Part shown: positions 9,863 through 18,611 of the stretch, piece after piece | Layout: each line of letters opens with the position of its first letter | How positions within the stretch are numbered: the first letter of the stretch is position 1 | Program-made: the position numbers and the translations under genes | The notes under the pieces: model-generated | The model's database searches: none | Seen by the model: only the letters and a program-made list of their open reading frames with translations | What the model was told of the DNA's origin: nothing | Assembly: GCF_001641125.1 (NCBI RefSeq) | Contig: NZ_LWLP01000001.1 | Coordinates: 582,147-646,146, forward strand | DNA length: 64,000 bases | Origin: Arthrobacter sp. OY3WO11 | Lineage (GTDB): Bacteria; Actinomycetota; Actinomycetes; Actinomycetales; Micrococcaceae | Reading direction: 5' to 3'

Positions 9863-10902
9863 GCACGACGGCGGCCGCAACTCAGACGATCCCGGCACCA
9901 GAGTCCGGGCTGGGTCCGGCGGCTTCGCCGAATTTGGGGCCGTGCCCGTCCCCTGGCGCTCCCAATCCTCGCAAGCTCGGATCGGGACCCTCGCGCCAGT
10001 GGGCCCCTCACGAGTGCCACCACGCCGCGGCCCCCAAATCCGGCCTCGCCGCCTCTGCAGTCAGGTCACCGATGGGCGAGCTGGAGCTTCGGGTCGCCGT
10101 GCGTGGTCAGAGGTCCGTGGCCGCGCATCAGTATCATCGGGGCGCCTTGAGGGTGTTGAGGCCGCACTATCTCGATGACTCGGGGCAGGTTTGTTATGTG
10201 GTCGTGAATCCTGGCGGGGCCTATCTTGGCGCTGATCTTTTCCTGCTGGATGTTGAGGTTGCTGACTCTGCCTCTTTGCTGCTGACTACCCAGTCCGCTA
10301 CGAAGGTGTACCGGACTCCTGGATCCTTCGCCGAGCAGCGGATGAACCTCCGGCTGGGGGAGGGGGCCCGGCTGGAGCTCATGCCGGACCAGCTCATCGC
10401 CTACCGGGAGGCCAGCTACCGGCAGCACACGCACATCACTGTGCGGCCGTCGTCGTCCCTGGTCATGGCTGAAGTGGTGACTCCGGGATGGTCGCCGGAC
10501 GGGGCCGCCTTCCGGTACGAGGAGGTCCGGCTGCGCAACAGCATCCGGGTGGAAGGACCGGACGGAAACCGGCTCCTGGCCCTGGACAACCTCCTGATCC
10601 GGCCGCCGGCAGGCGACGTCACGGGCATGGGGTTCATGGAGGGCTTCAGCCACGTGGGCTCGCTGCTGGTGGTGGATCCACGGGTGGACCAGGCGCTCGC
10701 CGACGACCTGAACGCCCTGGCCCCGGACCACGGTGCCCGCACCGGCATTTCCCTGACCCGTACGGTTTCGGGGACCACCGGCCTGGTACTGCGCGCCCTG
10801 TCCAACAGCACGGGGGAACTGAACAACCTGCTTGCTGCCTGCACGTCCCTCCTCCGGAAACGGTGGCACCGGCAGGAACCGCTGAACCTGAGGAAGCACT
10901 GA
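9859..10902 (+). CDS. ureD: Urease accessory protein UreD with repeat-encoded N-terminal insert
   Basis: UreD scaffolds UreF and UreG on apo-urease. The conserved body begins about residue 72 ([16 protein letters not shown]) and continues through [24 protein letters not shown] and [17 protein letters not shown] to the end. ATG 9859 overlaps the ureG stop, the expected coupled start, and yields 347 residues. Residues about 26-58 are translated from repeat copy 2, whose 99-nt core is exactly 33 codons without a stop. Alternatively translation starts at ATG 10072 (276 residues, normal UreD length) and the repeat is untranslated, but that ATG has no clear ribosome-binding site. Family certain, start unresolved. 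Confidence 0.9.
   Translation: MSTTAAATQTIPAPESGLGPAASPNLGPCPSPGAPNPRKLGSGPSRQWAPHECHHAAAPKSGLAASAVRSPMGELELRVAVRGQRSVAAHQYHRGALRVLRPHYLDDSGQVCYVVVNPGGAYLGADLFLLDVEVADSASLLLTTQSATKVYRTPGSFAEQRMNLRLGEGARLELMPDQLIAYREASYRQHTHITVRPSSSLVMAEVVTPGWSPDGAAFRYEEVRLRNSIRVEGPDGNRLLALDNLLIRPPAGDVTGMGFMEGFSHVGSLLVVDPRVDQALADDLNALAPDHGARTGISLTRTVSGTTGLVLRALSNSTGELNNLLAACTSLLRKRWHRQEPLNLRKH
9918..10053. repeat. Urease-operon repeat, copy 2, inside the ureD reading frame
   Basis: The core 9936-10034 is the second copy of the 99-nt element at 8406-8504. Outside the core the flanks are different from those of copy 1 but again complementary to each other: GGCGGCTTCGCCGAATTTGG on the left (9918-9937) roughly pairs with CCAAATCCGGCCTCGCCGCC on the right (10034-10053). 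So the outer stem is kept while its sequence differs. In the ureD frame the core is open. Confidence 0.85.
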
Positions 10903-10904
10903 CG

Positions 10905-11957
10905 ATGGCCGTCACGAACATCACCACGCTCTACCGGGACCGGGAGGCACTGCCGCTGCGGACCCGCCTGTTGTTCACCTTCGGTGCCGTGGCCGCACTG
11001 CACGCGGCCGCCGTCGTGCTCCTGCTGGCCGGCAACGCCGCCGGATCCGGTGCGGAGCCGCTCATCTGGGGGCTGGTGCTCACGGCCTACCTGGCGGGCG
11101 TCAAGCACAGCTACGACTGGGACCACCTCGCTGCGATCGACAACTCTACGCGCAAATTCGTGGCGCAGCGCCAGGACCCGGTCAGCGTGGGCTTCGCCTT
11201 CAGCCTCGGGCACAGTTCGGTGGTGACGCTGGCGGGGATCCTGGTGATTGCCGGCGCCGGCATGGTGGGCCAATTGATGCAGGACGGGACCACGGGCAAT
11301 CTGGTGCTAGGCCTGATTGGAAGCGGGGTTTCGGGGCTGTTCCTGCTGGCGATGGGCCTGTTCAACGGCTCGGCCTTCGCCCGGTCAGCGCGGGCCTACC
11401 GCCGGGCGCGGGCGGGGGCGGAGGTAGACCCCAGAGACCTTGAACCCCAGGGACTTGTGGCGCGGCTGCTGGCCCGGCCGCTGTCCAGGGTGCGGCGGCC
11501 GCGGAACATCTACGTGATCGGATTCCTGTTCGGGCTGGGCTTCGATACCGCCACCACCATTGGGCTGCTGATGATGACGACGGCGGCCTCGCTGGCCGGG
11601 GTGCCACCGTTCGCGCTGCTCGCGCTTCCGCTGGCGTTCACGGCCGCGATGACCCTTTGCGATTCGCTGAACGGGGTGGCCATGATGCGGATGTACCGTT
11701 CTGCCCTGGACAACCCGCAGCGGCGGCTGGGCTTCGATGCCGTGGTCACCGGCATCTCAGCGGTGTCCGCCCTGTTCATCGCGGTGATCACGCTGGGCGG
11801 TTTCGCCAACGCCGCCTTCGCGCTGGAGGATCCCCTGACGGTGTGGCTGGGATCCATCGACCTGGGCGACGCCGGCCTGCTGCTGGTGGCGCTGCTGCTG
11901 GCCGTGTGGGGAGCAGCGGGAGTGAAGGGGCGCCTGGCGGGCAGCGGCAGGCACTAA
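10905..11957 (+). CDS. HoxN/NixA-family nickel (cobalt) permease
   Basis: This 350-residue membrane protein has about eight hydrophobic segments and the family signature H-x4-D-H in HSYDWDHLAAIDN, plus FSLGHSSVV and LGFDTATTIGLLMM, the other conserved transmembrane motifs. It starts 2 nt after ureD, so it belongs to the urease operon and most likely supplies Ni2+ for urease. The cytoplasmic loop rich in Arg/Ala/Glu between the fourth and fifth segments is normal. No urea transporter is present in the operon. Confidence 0.93.
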   Translation: MAVTNITTLYRDREALPLRTRLLFTFGAVAALHAAAVVLLLAGNAAGSGAEPLIWGLVLTAYLAGVKHSYDWDHLAAIDNSTRKFVAQRQDPVSVGFAFSLGHSSVVTLAGILVIAGAGMVGQLMQDGTTGNLVLGLIGSGVSGLFLLAMGLFNGSAFARSARAYRRARAGAEVDPRDLEPQGLVARLLARPLSRVRRPRNIYVIGFLFGLGFDTATTIGLLMMTTAASLAGVPPFALLALPLAFTAAMTLCDSLNGVAMMRMYRSALDNPQRRLGFDAVVTGISAVSALFIAVITLGGFANAAFALEDPLTVWLGSIDLGDAGLLLVALLLAVWGAAGVKGRLAGSGRH

Positions 11958-11993
11958 GCGGCACAGGCGCTGCGCGGAAAAGGGCTGGGCAGT

Positions 11994-12446
11994 TCAGGCG
12001 GCCACCCGGCCCCTGGTCTGCCGGTGCTGCCTGCTCTTCCCCTGGGCCCGGCGCGGCGCGCGCGTGCCCGCGAGGACCTGCCCGCCGTCCGGAATGGCGG
12101 AGTCTGCGTGGACCTGGACTCCGTGCTCGATCAGGACCCCGGAGCCGATCCGCGAATGGCTGCCGATGTTCACCCGGTTTCCAATCACCGTTCCCCGTCC
12201 GATGCGTACGCCGTCGCCAATAATGGCACGCTCGCCGATCGTGGCATCCCGGTCAATCCAGCTGCCGTGGCCGATCCGGCACCCGGAACCCACCTTTGCT
12301 CCCGGCTCCACATACGTCATTGGTCCGACGCGGGTACTTTCCGGGACCGAGGCTCCGGGGGCAACGAGCCCGCCGCCGTTGGCATGCCGGACGTACCGGG
12401 TGACCTTCCCGGCGTCGTCCTCCACTGAAACAAACTTCGCGTTCAT
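11994..12446 (-). CDS. Hexapeptide-repeat (left-handed beta-helix) protein
   Basis: A 150-residue protein with successive hexapeptide repeats from about residue 30 to 115, for example ATIGERAIIGDGVRIGRG and TVIGNRVNIGSHSRIGSG, which build a left-handed beta-helix. Such proteins are acyltransferases, nucleotidyltransferase tails or gamma-carbonic anhydrase-like proteins; I see no residues that decide between these. The last 25 residues are basic (APRRAQGKSRQHRQTRGR). It converges with the nickel permease. An 8-bp inverted repeat (CGTTAACC at 12456-12463, GGTTAACG at 12489-12496) lies just upstream and may be a regulatory site. Confidence 0.75.
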   Translation of the reverse strand: MNAKFVSVEDDAGKVTRYVRHANGGGLVAPGASVPESTRVGPMTYVEPGAKVGSGCRIGHGSWIDRDATIGERAIIGDGVRIGRGTVIGNRVNIGSHSRIGSGVLIEHGVQVHADSAIPDGGQVLAGTRAPRRAQGKSRQHRQTRGRVAA

Positions 12447-12455
12447 TCAATCCCT

Positions 12456-12496
12456 CGTTAACCGGAGCGGCACTTCAGCCGCACATTGGGTTAACG
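12456..12496. promoter_or_regulatory. Inverted repeat CGTTAACC-N25-GGTTAACG
   Basis: Perfect 8-bp arms separated by 25 nt in the short gap upstream of the hexapeptide gene and downstream of the TreS-like gene. It could be an operator or a weak terminator stem; the arms contain the AT-rich GTTAAC, unusual for this genome. Confidence 0.35.
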
Positions 12497-12543
12497 GTTC
12501 ACAACTCAAAGGGATTCCCGAACGGCGCCGGGCAGCTCTTCCG

Positions 12544-14844
12544 CTACGGCGAGACCTCCGCGTGCTGCGCGCCTTCTTCCGGGTCAGGGGCGGCATCCTC
12601 CTCCGTCAGCAGCAGGGCCGTCCCCTGGTAGGCAGGCAGTTCGAGGAAGAAACTGTGCAGATCGTCAACCTGGCCAACTGTGGCGCCGCTGAACAGGTCG
12701 TGTACGGTGGCGCCGGGTACCAGGTGGCTGGACTGGATGCTGCCGGAAATGTCCTGGTCGGAGAAATTCAGCACGGTCACCTCCAGCGCTCCGCTCCCAA
12801 GCTGGATGACCATCACCAGCAGGCCACGGTGCGAAACGCCCGGCACGTCCAGCAGGGCCCCGGTGGCGATGCCGTGTTCTTCACGGACAGCCAGGATCTG
12901 CTGGAGCCGCCTGGCGTAGGAGCCGGGGTTCTGCAGCTGGTCGGGGAGCGGGCCGTAGAGGCTGCGGGCCCGCGGCATGCCGGAGGAGGAGGATTCCGCA
13001 TCCGGGCTGGTGCCCATGATGTCGTGCGCCCCGCGGTTGATCCAGCGGGTGTCGCCCTGGGCCGTGAGTTCCTCGACGCGCTTGCGGTCCAGCGCGGTGA
13101 TGCCGGCAAGGTCCCAGCCGGACAGGGCAAAGACGCCGGGCTGCAGGGCGTTGTACATGGAGAGGAGGATGTGCACATCCAGGATCTGCGCCTCCTGCTC
13201 CGGAGTGATCGCGTCAGGGTCCTGGACCCCCAGGGCGGCCATGATGAAGCTGACCGTTGTACAGGCGATCCCGTTGGTGGTGAACAATGCGTTGTAGGGG
13301 GCGTTCTCCCCGGTGAGGCGCTCACGCATGGTCTGCTGGACTTGCTCCGCGAGCTGTGCTCCCGTGAGCTCCTGGCCGTTGAGCTCGAACATCTCGTCCC
13401 GGTGCCCGGCAGCGAAGTGCATCAGCTCGTAGGTCAGTTCGTCATGGTTCTGCAGTGCGTGGACCAGCGACGCCTGGTCCACTCCGATCTCCATGGACAG
13501 GCGGAGCGTCAGGCGCAGCAACTCGGTATCTGCGGTGACCAGCGCGTAGTGGTACGCCGGCCGTGTGATGAAGTCGTAGGAAAGGTCCGGGCCTGCTTCC
13601 GAGGTGGCCTTGATGTCGTCGATGGTCAGGTTCAGCTCCTGGAAGGAGAACCCTCCCACCTTGCGGATCATGGACCCGATGAGCTGGTTGGCTGCCTCGG
13701 ACAGCGGGTGCCCCTCGGACCAGCCCGGCTGCTCCTCGGCGCTTTTCTCCACGCCCAGGAAGCCGTTCGCATCAAGCCTGAGCGCGCCGGTGCCAAGGTC
13801 AACCAGGGAATGCAGCGCGTCACCAACCACCAGGCGCATCCCGGCGAAGGTGGGATCCAGCCAGTTGATGGAGGGCTGGCCCGCCTTGAAGTAGTGGAGG
13901 TAGACCCAGCGGCGGGTTTTCCCTGTGGTGTCAACGATCGCCCGGGTGGCGCTCCAGTTCGTTTCCTTGACGCCGGGCTCGTAGAAGATGACCCGCTGCA
14001 GCCGACCGATGATGTATCCGGCCTTCTGCAGGGCCTGTTCGGAATCGGGGCTCAGGTTTACCGAGTCCTGCCCTTCGGGGACGTCCGGGAGCAGGTGCCA
14101 GTCCTCCTCCGGGATGTCGATCATGTGGTAGATCCCCGGGTAGTCCCGGAAATTCATTTCGGCGAGGCGGAAGTCGGCGCCCTTCCCGGTGTGGCCGGGA
14201 ACAATGTCATCAATAATCGTTCCGCCGTGGTCGGCGGCCACCGTGCACATCGAGCGGAATTCGTCCTCCGTGCCAAACACCGGATCGATCGCCATGCTGA
14301 TCCGGTCAAAGTGCCCGTCCACGCTGGGGGTCTGGGACCAGCCGCTGATGCCGCCGGCCAGTTTGACCGGGCCCGTGTGGATGGCCCTGATCCCGATTTC
14401 GCTGAAAGCTTCCCACATGGCCGGATCGCCCAGGGCAGAGAGGAAGGACTGGCTGGACCTGGTGATGAAGGAGAGGGGGTACGCGGTGAACCACACCGGT
14501 GCGCGCTCGACGGCGGCCCGGGGGTTGGGATGTGCGTAGGAGTTCTGCCACATGCTGGCCTGCCCTGAGAGCTGCCGGGCAAGCGTGTTGGCGTCTCCCA
14601 GCATGGCCTGGTTCCGCAGCCATTCGACGTACGCCGCATTCCGTCCATCGAATTCGAAGGACGGCCTGGTGGCAAAGTATTGGCGCCGGCGCGCGGTCGG
14701 CCTCAGCGCCTTGGGGCGGGCCGGATAAAGATGTTCATCGAAATTGACGTCCGGGTCCACTGAGGGTTCAGCAGCTGCTTCCTCGTTTTCGCCGGCAACG
14801 GTCTCCGCTTCAAAAACTCCGTCGCTGGTCTTCGGTTCCCGCAT
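12544..14844 (-). CDS. GH13 trehalose-synthase-like glycosidase
   Basis: The 766-residue protein has an acidic N-terminal stretch, a GH13 barrel and a C-terminal beta domain. The catalytic set is D358 in [10 protein letters not shown]403 in [12 protein letters not shown] and D468 in [10 protein letters not shown]; the last resembles trehalose synthase (NHDELTLEM) more than amylase. Region I reads [11 protein letters not shown] rather than the usual D-x3-N-H, a feature of a divergent subfamily. It probably interconverts maltose and trehalose or acts as a related transglucosidase; a sucrose- or trehalose-active hydrolase is an alternative. No signal peptide. ATG 14844 is preceded by GAGGA. It stands alone, with a 200-nt leader containing the palindrome ATTCGCGCGAAT at 14937-14948. 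Confidence 0.8.
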   Translation of the reverse strand: MREPKTSDGVFEAETVAGENEEAAAEPSVDPDVNFDEHLYPARPKALRPTARRRQYFATRPSFEFDGRNAAYVEWLRNQAMLGDANTLARQLSGQASMWQNSYAHPNPRAAVERAPVWFTAYPLSFITRSSQSFLSALGDPAMWEAFSEIGIRAIHTGPVKLAGGISGWSQTPSVDGHFDRISMAIDPVFGTEDEFRSMCTVAADHGGTIIDDIVPGHTGKGADFRLAEMNFRDYPGIYHMIDIPEEDWHLLPDVPEGQDSVNLSPDSEQALQKAGYIIGRLQRVIFYEPGVKETNWSATRAIVDTTGKTRRWVYLHYFKAGQPSINWLDPTFAGMRLVVGDALHSLVDLGTGALRLDANGFLGVEKSAEEQPGWSEGHPLSEAANQLIGSMIRKVGGFSFQELNLTIDDIKATSEAGPDLSYDFITRPAYHYALVTADTELLRLTLRLSMEIGVDQASLVHALQNHDELTYELMHFAAGHRDEMFELNGQELTGAQLAEQVQQTMRERLTGENAPYNALFTTNGIACTTVSFIMAALGVQDPDAITPEQEAQILDVHILLSMYNALQPGVFALSGWDLAGITALDRKRVEELTAQGDTRWINRGAHDIMGTSPDAESSSSGMPRARSLYGPLPDQLQNPGSYARRLQQILAVREEHGIATGALLDVPGVSHRGLLVMVIQLGSGALEVTVLNFSDQDISGSIQSSHLVPGATVHDLFSGATVGQVDDLHSFFLELPAYQGTALLLTEEDAAPDPEEGAQHAEVSP

Positions 14845-15048
14845 TGAGTCCTCTTTCTACAGTTGGTCCCGCGGTCCCAAGGCGTAGTGCCTGGCCACCC
14901 GGCTCTTAGTCCAACGTACCCGGGGGCGGCCGGACTATTCGCGCGAATTACGAAACTACCAAGTAGAAACTAAGACACAAGGTTCGCGGCGGCCGTGTCC
15001 ATTGCCGGGGGGGTGTGTTTGCGGCCGGCCTGTTCCTACACTGGGGTG

Positions 15049-15489
15049 ATGATCACAGTCGCTGGAAGCGTGGAAACCAACCTGTCCGCAGAGAAGGCCT
15101 TTGCCTTTTTGAGCCAGTTCGAGAACACCCCCAAGTGGGATCCCAACACTCCTGTCATGGATAAAGTCACTCCGGGGCCGGTGGCCGTGGGGCACAAGTA
15201 CCACGCCGAAGCCGAGTTCCGGGGTAAGAGGCAAAGCCTGGTCTACGAGGTCATCGAGCTGACGGACAACCACATCAAGCTGCGCGGCGAGAACAAAACA
15301 GTCACCTCCTTCGATTCCATCGACGTCAGCCCCGAGGGGGCCGGCTCGGTGGTGAAGTACACGGCCGAGTTCAGCATCAAAGGACCCGCCAAGATCATCC
15401 AGCCGCTCCTGAAGCCTGCCTTCATGTCGCTCCGGGATCCCGCCCTGAACGGGATCCGGGACACGCTCAACTCGCTGGCAGCAGCCTGA
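15049..15489 (+). CDS. SRPBCC / polyketide-cyclase-like small protein
   Basis: A 146-residue protein of the START-like SRPBCC fold, with the typical opening ITVAGSVETNLSAEKAFAFL followed by FENTPKWDPN and a C-terminal long helix (LRDPALNGIRDTLNSLAA). These proteins bind hydrophobic ligands; function here is unknown. GTG 15046 and ATG 15049 are both possible starts. Its last 23 nt overlap the end of the convergent carboxylesterase gene. Confidence 0.75.
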   Translation: MITVAGSVETNLSAEKAFAFLSQFENTPKWDPNTPVMDKVTPGPVAVGHKYHAEAEFRGKRQSLVYEVIELTDNHIKLRGENKTVTSFDSIDVSPEGAGSVVKYTAEFSIKGPAKIIQPLLKPAFMSLRDPALNGIRDTLNSLAAA

Positions 15490-17002
15490 CGGCTTCGAAG
15501 AACTCCCGGATCTCCCGGCGGGGGTCGGCGGCCACTCGGGGCTCCTCGTCCAGGATCATCGTGGCCCGCAACGTACCGTACTCCGGCCAGGCCAGCCCGG
15601 GTGTTCCGGGATTTCCGGCCTGAGCGAAGGAAGCCCACGCGCCGCTCATGGCGTTGCTGAGTGACGTTGGCGCCTTGCCGCGCGTGAGGAAGGCTGCCTG
15701 GGGGCTGTCCACGTGCCGGAACACAAAAGGGATGTCCAGCGCGTGGCAGGCTCCCAGCTTTCCGCCCATGGCAGGGCTGCACCAGGTGAAAAGGTAGGAG
15801 TAGTTCCTGCCCTCGGATCCGCTCCGCGCGTCGAGGAGCCTGTTGCTGGGCTGCCGGTAAACAGAATCTGCAATGGCGGCCTCCAGGAGCTCCTTGCCTG
15901 CCGGTTCCCTGTCCGACAGCCGGGTGAGCGCCGCCGCATAGCCGGAGGCCGCCGTCGGCGGGACCCAGGCGCCGGACAGCACGGCTGCGGCACGGTCCGG
16001 GTAGTCCGGATCCGCTGCAGTGTCAGGACGCATCTCGACGGCGAATGAGCCCTCGTTCAGGTTGGTGCCGATCAGCAGGTCCACCCCGGTGTTGAGTCCG
16101 CCGCGAACCGCGTCCAGGGGCGGCAGCGGAAGCGAGGGTGTGCCAACGGTGGGCTGGAATGGCAGCGGAACGGCGAATGTCGCTGCCGCCGTCCGCTGCA
16201 CCAGTTGCTCCTGCGCATCCAGGATCCGTTCAACGGGCAGGGCAAGAATCTCCCCGGCCCGGGCCATGTCCAGGCCGCACAGCTCCAGGAACTCCCCGCA
16301 CACGCGGGCGGACTCCTGCTGGGTGCGGTAGCGTTCCGCGGTGCCGCTTTGCATGATGGCGCGCCTGAAAAGGCCCGACGACGGCATGCCCAGGAGGGTG
16401 CCGACGGCCGCCGCCCCGGCCGACTCCCCAAACAGCGTGACGTTGCCGGGGTCGCCGCCGAAAGCCCCAATGTTGCCCTGCACCCAGCGCAGCGCTTCGA
16501 CCAGGTCCAGGAGGCCGAGGTTTGAGGAATCCTCGTAACCTGGCCCCAGAACGTCCGCCAGGTGCAGGAAGCCCAGTGCGCCCAGCCGGTAGTTGACCGT
16601 AACCACCACCGTGCCCGTCGCAGCGGCGAGGCTGCCGCCGTCGTACATTGCGTCACTGTTGGAGCCCGAGAGGTAGGCGCCGCCATGAACCCACACCATC
16701 ACGGGCCTGGCAGTGCCCATCCCGGGCGTCCAGATGTTCAGGTTGAGGCAGTCCTGCTCGCTCCACGTCCGCGGTTCCTGGCCCGGCGGGGCGGGGGACT
16801 CCGGGTTCTGCGGCGCTGCCGGACCGGGCGCCGTGCAGTCTCGCACCCCCTGCCAGGGAGCTGCAGGTACCGGCGGGCGGAAGCGCCGGGATCCTGACGG
16901 CGGCCCGGCGTACGGTATCCCCAGGAAACGGTGGACGGTTGCTTCTTCCACAGTCACCGTGGTTCCGCGGACGGTTCCCGTGCGTGGGTGGGCGTCTGTC
17001 AT
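15467..17002 (-). CDS. Type B carboxylesterase
   Basis: A 511-residue alpha/beta hydrolase of the carboxylesterase type B (COesterase) family. The N-terminal signature FLGIPYAGPPSGSRRF, EDCLNLN-like EQDCLNLNIW, the oxyanion motif VMVWVHGGAYLSG and the nucleophile elbow FGESAGAAAVG (Ser194) are all present. No signal peptide is visible. ATG 17002 gives the standard family N-terminus; the frame is open further upstream but without family character. It lies downstream of the GH1 gene on the same strand and may be co-transcribed with it. The substrate is unknown; ester cleavage on plant phenolics is possible. Confidence 0.88.
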   Translation of the reverse strand: MTDAHPRTGTVRGTTVTVEEATVHRFLGIPYAGPPSGSRRFRPPVPAAPWQGVRDCTAPGPAAPQNPESPAPPGQEPRTWSEQDCLNLNIWTPGMGTARPVMVWVHGGAYLSGSNSDAMYDGGSLAAATGTVVVTVNYRLGALGFLHLADVLGPGYEDSSNLGLLDLVEALRWVQGNIGAFGGDPGNVTLFGESAGAAAVGTLLGMPSSGLFRRAIMQSGTAERYRTQQESARVCGEFLELCGLDMARAGEILALPVERILDAQEQLVQRTAAATFAVPLPFQPTVGTPSLPLPPLDAVRGGLNTGVDLLIGTNLNEGSFAVEMRPDTAADPDYPDRAAAVLSGAWVPPTAASGYAAALTRLSDREPAGKELLEAAIADSVYRQPSNRLLDARSGSEGRNYSYLFTWCSPAMGGKLGACHALDIPFVFRHVDSPQAAFLTRGKAPTSLSNAMSGAWASFAQAGNPGTPGLAWPEYGTLRATMILDEEPRVAADPRREIREFFEAVRLLPAS

Positions 17003-17109
17003 GGTTGACACCTTAGGTCTTTCCCGGAGGCGGACAGGAATTGCTCCGGCACTTCCGCTGCATGGTGGGGTGGGGGCCCCGCGATCCAGTAAGTGGGTTG
17101 TGGTGTTGG

Positions 17110-18387
17110 TCAGGCCAGCTGGGCAGCAGGCTCCCGCACTGCCTGCGCAGCAAACTCCCGGGCCCGTCCGCCCAGCCAGTGGGCGCTTTCCTTCGGGATC
17201 CGTTCCTGGGTTTCCCGGTCCACTGCAATGAGGCCGAATTTCGGTCCGTAGCCGAACACCCATTCGTAGTTGTCGAAGGCCGTCCACGCAATGTAGCCCC
17301 GGACAGCGATGCCGTCAGCAATGCAGGAGGCAACGCCGTCGACCGCCGTCCTGAGATAGCCCACGCGCTGCGTGTCATCCTCGGTGGCCAGGCCGTTCTC
17401 CGTGACCATCACGGGAATGCCGGCGATCCGGTGTGCCTCCCTGATGGTCACCTCGAGGGCCTGCGGGTAGATTTCCTCACCCATCTGGTTGGTTTCCGCG
17501 CCGTCCGGTGCCGGCTCGTGCCCGTCCGGGCCGTAGACAGTGCGGCCGTAGGTCTGGATCCCCACAAAGTCGTCGCCGCGGGAGGCTTCCAGAAAGCGCT
17601 CGTTGACGTTGCGGCGCACGCGGTCAGCGATTTCCTGGCCGCCCTCGATGGACTGGATGTCAGAGTTCGCGAGCGTCCAACCAACCAGCAGCTCCGGCCG
17701 GCGGGCCTTGATGGCAGCGGTGGCGGCACGGTGCGCAGCCAGTTTCACCTCGAATCCGGCCTCCGTGGAGCAAAACTGGAAGGGTGCCACGGTGCTGGCG
17801 TCCACGCCGAGGCGCTGGGCTGCTGCGGCCCACACCGGCACGGAGCCGCGGTTTTCCGGGGCTTCCCCGCCGATGCCGAAGGACTCCAGCAGCCACGGCA
17901 GGTTCGGCTCATTCAGGGTGCAGGCGACGCCGATAAGGTCCCCCAGATGCGTCATCACCCGATCGCAGTAGCGGGCAAAGAGCTCCGCAGTCCGGGAGCC
18001 TTCCCAGCCGCCGAGGGCCAGCAGCCAGCGCGGGGACGTGAAGTGGTGGAACGTGACCACGGGGACGAGGCCATGCTCGTGGCAGGCCTCGAGCATGCGG
18101 CGGTAGTGGTCCAGCTCGGCCGTGGAGAAGAGTCCTTCTTCCGGCTCGATGCGCGCCCATTCGACGGAGAAGCGGTAGCTGGTGAACCCCAGGCTTGCGA
18201 TCAGTGCGATGTCCTCGCGGTAGCGGTGGTAGTGGTCCACCGCATCTCCCGACGGTTCGGAGAACATGCTGCCGGGGAGGTGCTCCAGGAACCAGGTGTC
18301 GCTGTTGACGTTGTTCCCCTCCACCTGGTGGCCGGCGCTGGCGACGCCCCAGAGGAAGTCCTGCGGGAATGGTGATGCCGTGGTCAT
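17110..18387 (-). CDS. bglA: GH1 beta-glucosidase
   Basis: A 425-residue cytoplasmic GH1 enzyme. The acid/base is E160 in TLNEPN and the nucleophile is E330 in VMVTENGLA; the N-terminal FPQDFLWGVASAGHQVEGN is the GH1 signature. It cleaves beta-glucosides or related beta-glycosides. It is transcribed divergently from the ABC transporter operon, and the shared 224-nt promoter region contains a box also found in front of the second rhamnosidase gene, so it likely belongs to the IclR-linked glycoside module. Removing the glucose left after rhamnosidase action (as in rutin) would fit, but is inference. Confidence 0.93.
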   Translation of the reverse strand: MTTASPFPQDFLWGVASAGHQVEGNNVNSDTWFLEHLPGSMFSEPSGDAVDHYHRYREDIALIASLGFTSYRFSVEWARIEPEEGLFSTAELDHYRRMLEACHEHGLVPVVTFHHFTSPRWLLALGGWEGSRTAELFARYCDRVMTHLGDLIGVACTLNEPNLPWLLESFGIGGEAPENRGSVPVWAAAAQRLGVDASTVAPFQFCSTEAGFEVKLAAHRAATAAIKARRPELLVGWTLANSDIQSIEGGQEIADRVRRNVNERFLEASRGDDFVGIQTYGRTVYGPDGHEPAPDGAETNQMGEEIYPQALEVTIREAHRIAGIPVMVTENGLATEDDTQRVGYLRTAVDGVASCIADGIAVRGYIAWTAFDNYEWVFGYGPKFGLIAVDRETQERIPKESAHWLGGRAREFAAQAVREPAAQLA

Positions 18388-18474
18388 GTGGTTCCTTTCG
18401 GGTCAGCGCCGACGAACAGCGCACGGGGCCTCTCTGCCCTGGCTTCCAATCCTTTCCCGTGAGGTGACCGGGGC

Positions 18475-18497
18475 CACAATACTTTTTCAATCAATGA
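18475..18497. promoter_or_regulatory. 23-bp shared box, copy 1 (probable IclR-type site)
   Basis: The segment starts CACAATACTTTTTCAATC and ends AATGA. It matches 27705-27727 at 20 of 23 positions in the same orientation, and nothing similar was seen elsewhere. It sits between the divergent beta-glucosidase and ABC-transporter genes. A regulator binding site or conserved promoter core are both possible. Confidence 0.6.
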
Positions 18498-18611
18498 CAT
18501 TCTCATGTGAGCGCCCAGTACGCCCGGCCGATGCTGGTGGAGAGCCGGCGAGCAGCCAGCCCCCAAAACTGTTCTTCTCCGATGTCACATCAGAATGCAA
18601 AGGCGCACTAC

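Noticed and set aside
12064-14568. Long plus-strand open frame (about 834 codons) opposite the GH13 gene
   Set aside because: It is antisense to a well-conserved glycosidase; its translation has no recognisable domain, as expected for third-position GC bias in high-GC DNA.
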